Source of the DNA: Lactococcus carnosus
GTDB taxonomy: Bacteria > Bacillota > Bacilli > Lactobacillales > Streptococcaceae
DNA length: 64,000 bases
Assembly: GCF_006770265.1 (NCBI RefSeq)
Contig: NZ_CP017194.1
Coordinates: forward strand, 1,488,001 to 1,552,000
Direction: 5' to 3'
In this document: positions 56,902 through 64,000 of the stretch, piece by piece
Numbering within the stretch: the first letter of the stretch is position 1
Layout of the letters: every line of letters starts with the position of its first letter
Program-made: the position numbers and the translations under genes
Notes under the pieces: generated by a model
What the model saw: the letters and a program-made list of their open reading frames with translations, nothing else
Database searches by the model: none
What the model was told of the DNA's origin: nothing

Positions 56902-57718
56902 CTAATTGCCAATTAAGCTCATAAAGCTCGTTTCCGTTTGACCAAAGGCAACGCGCACGCGATTAAGTGACAATAACCCATCAGTGCTACTTGCTAAACC
57001 ATGGTGTGTTGTCAAGCCTAGTTTATAGCCAGCAGCTGTAGCGATTGCAGGTGTCTGAGCGTTATAACGGCCAGATGGGTAGCAAATCACAGAAGTATCT
57101 TGCTGTAACAACTTATCTAAGTATGCTTTAGAGTCCGTCAACTCTTTGGTCGCTGTGTCATGTGTCGCATACTGCAAATCTGGATGATTAACCGTATGAC
57201 TACCAAGTGACATGAGCGGATTCGACTTAATCGCTAATAAGCCGTTATCAGCCATCTTATCCTCGTTACCGACCATGCCAGTAATGATGAAAAAGCTGCC
57301 CTTCATACCAAGCTCAGTCAAAATTGGTACTGCTGTAGTCTGGGCTCAAGGTGTAGTAGCCTGCATTTTTAAGCGCCGTCATCTCCATCTTAAACTCATT
57401 GGCAGGTACAAATAGGGTGTTGCCGTTGACGACATCTGCGATATGATGATACATCAAGATTGGAAACTTGATTGGCGTATCAGATTTCGTCCACTTAGGC
57501 TCAGTTTTTTGCTTGTCCTCAGGTGCTAAGGCTTGTGATGTGGCATCTTTTTTGCTTGTGTCACTCTTTTTGGTCACCACTTTATTAGACGTCTGACTAC
57601 TGAGTTTTATGGGACGATTAACCGACTGACTAGTTTTACTCGCAACAACCTGAAAAATCAGCACACTAGCTAAAGCCGCTAACAGGATAAAAAATGAGAT
57701 GGCTAGTACTTTTTTCAT
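56902..57718 (-). pseudogene. Polysaccharide deacetylase inactivated by internal deletion
   Basis: Two frames. The first (ATG 57718, 134 codons) has a membrane anchor (about 5-27), a Ser/Lys linker and the start of a NodB domain, FPILMYHHI and FVPANEFKMEMTALKNAGYYTLSP, then runs out of frame. The second resumes with TAVPILTELGMKGSFFIITGMVG, SLGSHTVNHPDL and ICYPSGRYN. Between SP and TAVP about 25-30 residues are missing, including the TFDDG motif with the catalytic base. So this is a deletion of roughly 80 bp with a net frameshift, not a sequencing slip. The product would have been a membrane-anchored deacetylase of cell-wall or extracellular glycan. Confidence 0.86.
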
Positions 57719-57734
57719 AACGCTCCCTATCTGA

Positions 57735-59072
57735 TTAAGGTTTCAATCTATGCAAAAGACGTGGGAATGGGATTGCTTCTCTGATGTGTTCATTTCCTGT
57801 AATCCATGTCACAGCACGCTCTAGTCCTAGACCAAAGCCTGAGTGAGGCACGCTGCCATATCTTCTCAAATCAAGGTACCAAGCATACTCTTCTTCTGAT
57901 AGGCCGAATTCGACTAATTTCGTTTTGAGATATTCATAATCAGTTGCACGTTCAGATCCACCGATAATTTCACCATAGCCTTCTGGCGCTAGTAAATCAG
58001 CACAGATAACAACATCATCACGTGTTGGATGTGGCTTCATATAAAAAGCTTTGATTGCTTTAGGATAATTAATGATAAAAGTTGGTAAGCCAAAATGATT
58101 TGAAATCCAAGTCTCATGAGGTGAGCCAAAATCATCTCCCCATGTAATCTCTTCATAGTCGTTATCAGCTTGATTATCTTGTAACAAACTCACAGCATCA
58201 TCATAAGTAATCTTTTTAAATGGTGTGTTCACGTACTTTTCAAGTACGGAAATATCACGTTCCAACTCATTTAAGGCGTAGGTTTGATTGTCAATGACAG
58301 ATTTAATGAGATGTTTAACATAAGCTTCCTGCACTTCAAGAGATGCTTCATGTGTTGTGAAGGCCATCTCAGGTTCAATCATCCAAAACTCAGTCAAATG
58401 ACGACGTGTTTTAGATTTTTCTGCACGGAAAGTCGGTCCGAAAGTAAAGACTTTACCAAAGGCCATAGCCCCTGCTTCAGCATAGAGCTGACCAGTTTGT
58501 GATAAGAAAGCAGGTTGACCAAAGTAGTCCGTTTCAAATAATTCAGTTGTGCCTTCAGGCGCAGAACCTGTTAAGATGGGGCTATCAATCTTGATAAAGC
58601 CACGATCATTAAAGAACTCATAAGTCGCACGGATCAGTTCATTTCTAACTAACATGATGGCATGTTGTTTGCGGCTACGTAACCAAAGATGGCGATTATC
58701 CATCAGGAAATCAGTCCCATGTTCTTTGGGTGTAATCGGATAGTCAACTGACTCGCCAATTACTTCGATATCAGTCATATCTAGTTCATAGCCAAATTTA
58801 CTACGATCATCGGCTTTGACGATCCCTGTAATTTTGACAGAAGTTTCTTGAGATAAATGTTTGATGACATCAAATTTTTCAAGACCCGCTTCTTCACCAA
58901 ACTTTTCGATAAAGTTAGGTTTGAAAGCAACTGCTTGGAAGTAGGCTGTGCCATCTCTTAATTGTAAGAAGGCAATTTTACCTTTGCCTGATTTATTGGC
59001 AACCCAGGCACCGATAGTAATTTCTTGATCTACATAATTTTTCACATCAATGATTGATACTACGTTTTCCAT
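57735..59072 (-). CDS. asnS: Asparaginyl-tRNA synthetase
   Basis: Class II aminoacyl-tRNA synthetase of 445 residues. N-terminal OB-fold anticodon-binding domain (about 15-100), motif 2 [21 protein letters not shown] and motif 3 [15 protein letters not shown] near the C terminus. The order dinG-ypmB-aspC-asnS is conserved in Firmicutes. No T-box was found in the 96 bases before it. The ATG follows a weak AAAGAAAAA site. Confidence 0.97.
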   Translation of the reverse strand: MENVVSIIDVKNYVDQEITIGAWVANKSGKGKIAFLQLRDGTAYFQAVAFKPNFIEKFGEEAGLEKFDVIKHLSQETSVKITGIVKADDRSKFGYELDMTDIEVIGESVDYPITPKEHGTDFLMDNRHLWLRSRKQHAIMLVRNELIRATYEFFNDRGFIKIDSPILTGSAPEGTTELFETDYFGQPAFLSQTGQLYAEAGAMAFGKVFTFGPTFRAEKSKTRRHLTEFWMIEPEMAFTTHEASLEVQEAYVKHLIKSVIDNQTYALNELERDISVLEKYVNTPFKKITYDDAVSLLQDNQADNDYEEITWGDDFGSPHETWISNHFGLPTFIINYPKAIKAFYMKPHPTRDDVVICADLLAPEGYGEIIGGSERATDYEYLKTKLVEFGLSEEEYAWYLDLRRYGSVPHSGFGLGLERAVTWITGNEHIREAIPFPRLLHRLKP

Positions 59073-59168
59073 TTTTTCTTTATTCCTATTCTTTTCGTTG
59101 ACACGTGTCTCAGGTCAAACGCTTTAGTCGTGTTACTTTTTTCATGTTACTAGCAGGCTTATGCTGTC

Positions 59169-60347
59169 TTACTTTTCCATGTAGGCTTTGAGGCGTTTAA
59201 CTGCTGCTAACAGTGTCTCGATATCCGTTGCATAACTCAGTCTCAAGTTTTCAGGTGCGCCAAATCCTGCACCTGTGACAACGGCAACACCAGTTTCCTC
59301 TAAAATATCATCACAAAAGGCAGTGATATCTGAAAATCCCTTCATCTCCATCGCCTTGGCAACTTTAGGAAACAGATAAAATGCACCTTGTGGCTTGATT
59401 GCTTCAAATCCTGGCACCTCATTAATGAGTGGCAAGATGGTATTTAGGCGCTCTTCAAATGCAAGTCGCATCGTCTCAACCGTTGATTGGTCACCAGTCA
59501 AGGCCTCAATTGCTGCATATTGGGCTACTGCTGAAGGATTTGAGGTCGTTTGACTCGCAATTTTACTCATGGCACCGATAATCTCAGGATTGCCAACAGC
59601 AAACCCAATCCGCCAGCCTGTCATGGCATACGTTTTAGAGACACCATTAATAATAATCGTTTGCGCCTTGATTGCGTCAGACAATGTCGAGATTGGCGTG
59701 AAGTTATTGCCATTATAGACAAGACGACCGTAGATATCATCAGCTAAAATCAAGACATCATGCGCAACCGCCCAATTCCCAATCTCAGTCAATTCTGCTG
59801 ACGTATAAATCATGCCAGTCGGATTAGACGGTGAATTCAGGAGCAGGACACGTGTCTTGTCTGTTTTTAGGACATCTAGTTGGGCTACTGTCACTTTGAA
59901 ATCTGTTTCTTGTGTCCCAACTGCAAAAACTGGACGACCGCCCACCATCTTGACTTGGTCGGCATAACTTACCCAATAAGGTGTTGGAATGATGACTTCA
60001 TCATCCTGATTTAAGACGCTGGCAAAAAAAGCATACAGCGCAAATTTAGCACCAACTGTCACCACCACCTCATTTGGTGCTAGACCATAGCCATAAAACG
60101 ATTCAAAATAGCTGCTAACCGCCGATTTGAGTTCTGGCAGTCCACCAGCTTGTGTATAAAAGCTCGTTTTACCTGATGCGATAGCTGCCGTCGCTGCTGC
60201 TGCAATATTCTCTGGTGTTTTAAAATCAGGCTCGCCAAGTGTTAGCATCAGGATATCACGTCCTTGAGCTTTTAAAGTTTTAGCACGTGCTGAAGCCGCC
60301 AGTGTCACTGACTCTTCTAGTTGATTGACTAGGTTTGATAAGACCAT
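59169..60347 (-). CDS. aspC: Class I aspartate aminotransferase
   Basis: PLP enzyme of 392 residues, subgroup Ib: GEPDFKTPENI, YTQAGGLPELK, LLNSPSNPTGMIY, LADDIYGRLVY, and NGVSKTYAMTGWRIGFAVG with the PLP Lys. C-terminal NLRLSYAT carries the substrate carboxylate-binding Arg. Makes aspartate from oxaloacetate and glutamate; aspartate is the precursor used for asparagine, and asnS follows 96 bp downstream. Confidence 0.95.
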   Translation of the reverse strand: MVLSNLVNQLEESVTLAASARAKTLKAQGRDILMLTLGEPDFKTPENIAAAATAAIASGKTSFYTQAGGLPELKSAVSSYFESFYGYGLAPNEVVVTVGAKFALYAFFASVLNQDDEVIIPTPYWVSYADQVKMVGGRPVFAVGTQETDFKVTVAQLDVLKTDKTRVLLLNSPSNPTGMIYTSAELTEIGNWAVAHDVLILADDIYGRLVYNGNNFTPISTLSDAIKAQTIIINGVSKTYAMTGWRIGFAVGNPEIIGAMSKIASQTTSNPSAVAQYAAIEALTGDQSTVETMRLAFEERLNTILPLINEVPGFEAIKPQGAFYLFPKVAKAMEMKGFSDITAFCDDILEETGVAVVTGAGFGAPENLRLSYATDIETLLAAVKRLKAYMEK

Positions 60348-60455
60348 TATTCGTGTTCTCCCTCATTCAGTTAAAATAGACGTCACCAATAGCAATTACT
60401 TAAAATTATATCAAAAACTGACTAAAAAATCAGTGTTCATATAGCTTTCATCCTA

Positions 60456-60878
60456 CTATTTTTTAACCTGATCACCTGTTTTGAAGTCATAATATGACCC
60501 GTCTGCTGCCACCCAAACGACATTACCGTCATTTAAGCCTAATTTAGCTGTTTTTTCATTCAGCTTACTCTTATTATCTGACATAGTAACTACTGTGATC
60601 TCGCCGCCTTTTTCAGGGATAAGTACACCCAGCTTTTTATCCTGCTTATCCAAGCCAATCACACTATAGGTTGTGGATTGTGTGGTGACCATATCAAAAT
60701 ACGTCGCTTTTTTGATTGATGCTTTATCTTTAGCTAGACTAATGGCATCTGCTTTTGCCTGTGTAAAGGGACGCATAGCCTGTGTATAAAAGAATAGGAT
60801 GCCAATGAGGACGGCAAGTATAACCAGTAGCACACCTATCCAAATTTGTTTTGTCTTCGTTAATCGCTTTCTTTTCAT
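60456..60878 (-). CDS. YpmB-like (DUF5590) membrane-anchored protein
   Basis: 140 residues. A basic N terminus (MKRKRLTKTKQIW) and one membrane segment (about 12-32) are followed by an extracellular domain of two small cystatin/PepSY-like halves. Same position and length as B. subtilis YpmB between dinG and the aspartate aminotransferase gene. Function unknown. It lies 12 bp after dinG and probably belongs to the same transcript. Confidence 0.8.
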   Translation of the reverse strand: MKRKRLTKTKQIWIGVLLVILAVLIGILFFYTQAMRPFTQAKADAISLAKDKASIKKATYFDMVTTQSTTYSVIGLDKQDKKLGVLIPEKGGEITVVTMSDNKSKLNEKTAKLGLNDGNVVWVAADGSYYDFKTGDQVKK

Positions 60879-60890
60879 CGCTGTCCTTTC

Positions 60891-63248
60891 TTATCCTAAA
60901 AATGTTTTAGTTTGATCCGTTATCTCGTCAAATGGTAAAAAATCAATCTCATATGTTTGCCCTAGTTTAGAAACCATCTTCTTAGCATAGGTTTTACCAG
61001 CAAGTCGTTTATCAAAAACAAGCACACTTGATTGCTGCTGTTTGCGTCTATTGACGCGGCCAAAGGCCTGCTTGAGTTGCAAAGTTGCTAGGGGTACTGA
61101 AAAATCATAGAAGGGATTTTTAAACCGCTTGGCATACTTTCTAATCAAAATATCATCCGGGACTGAAAATGGTAATCTCGTAATCACGAGAAGTAGCTCA
61201 TCTTGCTTGTCAAAGTCGACACCCTCCCAAAATCTTTTACTGCCTAGCAGAATGGGATTATGCTGTTCATCAAATTTTTTCTTGACGCGACTGGCATCTC
61301 CTATCTCATCAGCATGTAAAAAATTAACATGAGCGTCAGATAAAGCTTGTGCAGTCAAGGCTAAACTCGCATGACTGGTAAACAAGACAAGCATCGGTTT
61401 GCCAAGTTTTTTCAATTCCTGTATCTTCTCAGACAAAAAATCGGCATAGGCTTGTGGTGAGAGCGTCGTAATATCCGGGCTGTCTGTTGCAACAAAAACT
61501 TTTTGGTTGGTGATTTTATCAGCGGCTACTGTATCAAACGTATAGTCTGAAAAGCCAAGTAATTCTGGAAAGACTGCTTTTGTTTCAGACATGGCAAGCG
61601 TCGCCCCAATCAAATAGACTTTGGTGGCTTTAGGAATCATGGCAGAAAAATTCAAGAAGTCTGTCGGACTAGATTTTAGCACATGATCTTGCATCCAGAT
61701 GAAGTCGTCCGGGTTAGCCAGGACATCTGTGATAGCATCTAAGCCTAGTTCTGTCGCATCTAACCTAATTTTTTCGATGTCTAATTGCCTTAGTGATAAT
61801 TGATAAGTCAACCGCTCTACTAACCGTTTACGTAATTGGGAAGTATGTGAGACCACTTTGACAAGTTCGTCCAGAATTTTGACAGACTTTTGCTGGGCAT
61901 TTTCTAAAACAGAAAACAACTGTTGTGCCTCGTCAACTAACAGTACTTTGTGTTCAAACATCTCTGTTTGGTCAACAATTCTTTCTGCCAAATAAGCATG
62001 ATTGATGACAATGACTTGTGCATTTTTTGATTTTTGTTGGGTTAACTGCCAAAAATCTTGTTCATAATGGAGTTGCCCTTGTCTAGCATCTCCTGTGTGT
62101 CGAATACTATCAAGATAGGTGTGACTGGTCATGGTTGAACTCACCTCATCCAGTTCACCTGTTTTTGTTTCTGTCAGCCAGACCAAAATCTTCATCTTGA
62201 AGATTTCAAAATTTTTACCATCATCACACTTATATAGTAACTTGCTAAATCTTTCTAGGGAGATATAATTTCTTGTTCCGAGAATTTTGGCAAAGTTGAC
62301 ACCAAATTTCGACTTGAAAATCGGTGCCAAGTCCTCCATCAACTGGTCTTGTAACACCTTGGTCGGGACAGAAACAATCACTTGCTTGCCTTGACCTAGT
62401 AAGGTTAGTAAATAAGCATAGGTTTTACCAATTCCTGTTGGTGCTTCAATAAAGGATGGTGCTTGATCTGTTAATCGCTCACGCAAAATATCAGCGAATG
62501 CCTTTTGCTGAGTACGCTCATCCAACTTCAGTAATTTCAAATTAGCACGAAAGTTTTTCTTAACTAGATTTTTATTTTCGGAAAAATAAGGTTTCAAAGT
62601 GGCAATATGATTGACCTTGATCATATCCGCATGCTTACGATTAGCTACTTTGAGCTGTTCTGAAATCACACAAGGCGTTTCATAGACCAAATTATCGCTT
62701 GCATGGTGCAAAATTTCAGACAGAACATTCTTAGGCAGATTTGCCATTTTTTCTTGCATCTTGATTAACAAATTAGCCGTTGCATAGGCATCTGATAGTG
62801 CTTCATGCGGTCTATCATGTTGTAAATTCAAGACATGTGAAAGTGACTCTAGGCCATACTTTTTCAGACTGGGAAAGAAAACCCTTGCCAGCTCAATCGT
62901 ATCCACTCTAGGCATATCTAAACTAGCCCCATGCTGTTCAAAGGTACGCGCAAGTAAATGATAGTCAAACTTAACATTATGCGCAACAAAAATACAGTCC
63001 TGCAATATATCAGCAACTGCTGGCATAATCTCCCTAAAATCTGGCGCACGTTCTACCTGTGCGGTGGTAATTCCTGTTAAAGCTGTAATATGAAAGTCTA
63101 ATGCCTCATGGGGGTTCACATCAGTCTGATAGGTCTTTGTAATCTTGCCATCTTCAACTATTGCGATCCCAATTTGGATAATTTTACTCGTGTGGCTGGC
63201 GCTAGTCGCCTCTAAATCCACTACTGCATATGTCGTCATAATCATCAT
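60891..63248 (-). CDS. dinG: DinG-family helicase with N-terminal DnaQ-like exonuclease
   Basis: 785 residues. Residues about 1-170 form a DEDD 3'-5' exonuclease (YAVVDLEATSASHTSKIIQIG, FVAHNVKFDYHLL, RPHEALSDAYAT). The XPD-like helicase has Walker A EAPTGIGKTYAYL (near 270), a DEAQ box in LLVDEAQQLF (near 437), GSKRFWEGVDF and motif VI FGRVNRRKQQ. The Gram-positive form lacks the Fe-S cluster cysteines of E. coli DinG, and none are clustered here. The start is uncertain: ATG 63248, 63245 and 63239 are all possible and none has a good ribosome-binding site. Confidence 0.92.
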   Translation of the reverse strand: MMIMTTYAVVDLEATSASHTSKIIQIGIAIVEDGKITKTYQTDVNPHEALDFHITALTGITTAQVERAPDFREIMPAVADILQDCIFVAHNVKFDYHLLARTFEQHGASLDMPRVDTIELARVFFPSLKKYGLESLSHVLNLQHDRPHEALSDAYATANLLIKMQEKMANLPKNVLSEILHHASDNLVYETPCVISEQLKVANRKHADMIKVNHIATLKPYFSENKNLVKKNFRANLKLLKLDERTQQKAFADILRERLTDQAPSFIEAPTGIGKTYAYLLTLLGQGKQVIVSVPTKVLQDQLMEDLAPIFKSKFGVNFAKILGTRNYISLERFSKLLYKCDDGKNFEIFKMKILVWLTETKTGELDEVSSTMTSHTYLDSIRHTGDARQGQLHYEQDFWQLTQQKSKNAQVIVINHAYLAERIVDQTEMFEHKVLLVDEAQQLFSVLENAQQKSVKILDELVKVVSHTSQLRKRLVERLTYQLSLRQLDIEKIRLDATELGLDAITDVLANPDDFIWMQDHVLKSSPTDFLNFSAMIPKATKVYLIGATLAMSETKAVFPELLGFSDYTFDTVAADKITNQKVFVATDSPDITTLSPQAYADFLSEKIQELKKLGKPMLVLFTSHASLALTAQALSDAHVNFLHADEIGDASRVKKKFDEQHNPILLGSKRFWEGVDFDKQDELLLVITRLPFSVPDDILIRKYAKRFKNPFYDFSVPLATLQLKQAFGRVNRRKQQQSSVLVFDKRLAGKTYAKKMVSKLGQTYEIDFLPFDEITDQTKTFLG

Positions 63249-63453
63249 TTCTATGTAAAAGATAAGTTACCCTATTATAACATATTATCCGGTTGCCTCT
63301 GGATCAGCACATTTTTTTAGTGCACAAAATATCAGCTATTTAGCTATCAATTTAATCCTATTAAGCAAGGCCTCTTTAAAAACCTGTAATATTTAAGATA
63401 CCTTAAATCACTTGATAAATTAGCTATTCGTGTCAAGTTTTCTTAATTTCTGA

Positions 63454-63459
63454 TATAAT
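63454..63459 (+). promoter_or_regulatory. -10 box of a possibly leaderless hydrolase transcript
   Basis: TATAAT with TGA before it (extended -10), ending 6 bases before the ATG at 63466. No ribosome-binding site lies between. The transcript would start at or beside the start codon. Confidence 0.5.
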
Positions 63460-63465
63460 GAAGCT

Positions 63466-64000
63466 ATGAAAATTCAAATGATTCGAAACAGCATTGCTGC
63501 TGAAAACACTTATTTTTTAACCAATGACACGGCTACGATTGTCATCGATCCAGGCAGTGAAACTGACCAAATCCTGGCAGTCATTCGTGACCTTGGTACA
63601 CCTGTCGTGGCTATTTTGCTGACACATGCGCATTATGATCATATCATGAGTGTTGAAGCAGTCCGTAAGGAAACAGGTGCACCTGTTTATATCAGCGCGC
63701 TTGAAGCTGACTGGCTCTATACGCCTGTGCTAAATCTTTCGGGTTTGCCACGTCATGATAAGGATCTACCAAATGTCATCGTAAATGCTGCAGAGTATAC
63801 CTTCGAAAACAATGTTCCCTATGACTTATCTGGCTTTTCATTTACTGTCCTTGCGACACCGGGTCACTCACAAGGTGGTGTCTCTTTCGTCTTTGAAGAT
63901 GAAAAAGTCGTTTTCACAGGAGATGCTCTTTTCTCTGGGACGATTGGCCGGACTGACCTAAATACCGGTGATTTAGAAACGCTAAAAACATCAATCCAAA
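63466..64000 (+). CDS. Metallo-beta-lactamase-fold hydrolase, glyoxalase II-like (cut by window edge)
   Basis: The first 178 codons are in the window. The zinc-binding motif LTHAHYDHIMS gives His54, His56, Asp58 and His59; further ligands lie in TPGHSQGGVSF and FTGDALFSGTIGRTDL. This is the small YqgX/GloB-like hydrolase, usually about 210 residues, that hydrolyses thioesters such as S-lactoylglutathione or bacillithiol conjugates; the true substrate is uncertain. The ATG has no ribosome-binding site. Divergent from dinG. Confidence 0.9.
   Translation, partial: MKIQMIRNSIAAENTYFLTNDTATIVIDPGSETDQILAVIRDLGTPVVAILLTHAHYDHIMSVEAVRKETGAPVYISALEADWLYTPVLNLSGLPRHDKDLPNVIVNAAEYTFENNVPYDLSGFSFTVLATPGHSQGGVSFVFEDEKVVFTGDALFSGTIGRTDLNTGDLETLKTSIQ

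Noticed and set aside
59073-59168. T-box before asnS
   Set aside because: The gap is only 96 bases and has no TGGNACC-like T-box sequence, specifier stem or terminator.
1-64000. CRISPR arrays, tRNA or rRNA genes, prophage modules, toxin-antitoxin or restriction systems
   Set aside because: Looked for and not seen: no regularly spaced repeats, no cloverleaf or rRNA signatures, and no defence-type gene pairs.

Overview
The window looks like the chromosome of a lactic acid bacterium of the Streptococcaceae, most like Lactococcus and its environmental relatives (inference from gene content, order and low GC; I could not run a search). Pointers are the tdk-prfA-mutY-prmC order, a MutY without iron-sulfur cysteines, the malolactic set mleR-mleS-mleP, Kup next to cdaA-cdaR-glmM, dinG-ypmB-aspC-asnS, ECF-type vitamin uptake, and perfect CcpA (cre) signals.

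Layout. 1-5300: housekeeping genes (prmC fragment, mutY, prfA, tdk), then a gene-poor stretch with a possible integrase remnant, a zinc-independent ribosomal protein S14 with a 36-residue small protein under two AdcR/ZitR-like boxes, and a MutS-like protein that has lost its ATPase domain. 5301-10345: flavin module: ApbE flavin transferase, a LysR regulator, an NADPH-dependent FMN reductase and a three-domain soluble fumarate reductase whose N-terminal domain is a copy of that reductase. 10466-34044: a 23-kb locus for glucuronoxylan fragments. It holds the hexuronate branch (uxaC-uxuB-uxuA-kdgA-kdgK), two ROK regulators, a frameshifted GH3 enzyme, GH67 alpha-glucuronidase, an SGNH esterase, a YesL-like protein, a sugar ABC importer without its own ATPase, xylA, a ThuA-domain protein, an aldose epimerase and xylB. 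Imported aldouronic acids would be split by GH67 and GH3 into glucuronate and xylose; glucuronate goes through KDG/KDPG and xylose through xylulose 5-phosphate. Three promoters here (uxaC, xylA, xylB) share one design: TACAAT -10 box, a cre site in the 17-bp spacer and a 23-bp dyad just downstream.

34451-44844: a CcpA-type promoter driving a small membrane protein, the malolactic genes, then kup preceded by what reads as a yybP-ykoY (Mn2+) riboswitch with an overlapping terminator, and convergent to it the c-di-AMP synthase operon cdaA-cdaR-glmM. 45026-51846: pyruvate:flavodoxin oxidoreductase and uvrA. 51971-54933: PdxR-type regulator divergent from a pyridoxine kinase and an ECF substrate-binding subunit. 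54987-56416: an intact ISL3-family insertion sequence with an 8-bp target duplication that covers the stop codon of ridA. 56421-63248: ridA, a polysaccharide deacetylase destroyed by an internal deletion, asnS, aspC, a YpmB-like protein and a DinG-type helicase with an exonuclease domain. 63466-64000: the start of a glyoxalase-II-like hydrolase.

The best candidates for something new are the manganese-type riboswitch on a potassium transporter, the zinc-starvation mini-operon with its short unlisted gene, the structured leader before the epimerase gene, and the shared promoter design of the xylose/glucuronate regulon. No CRISPR array, tRNA or rRNA gene was seen.
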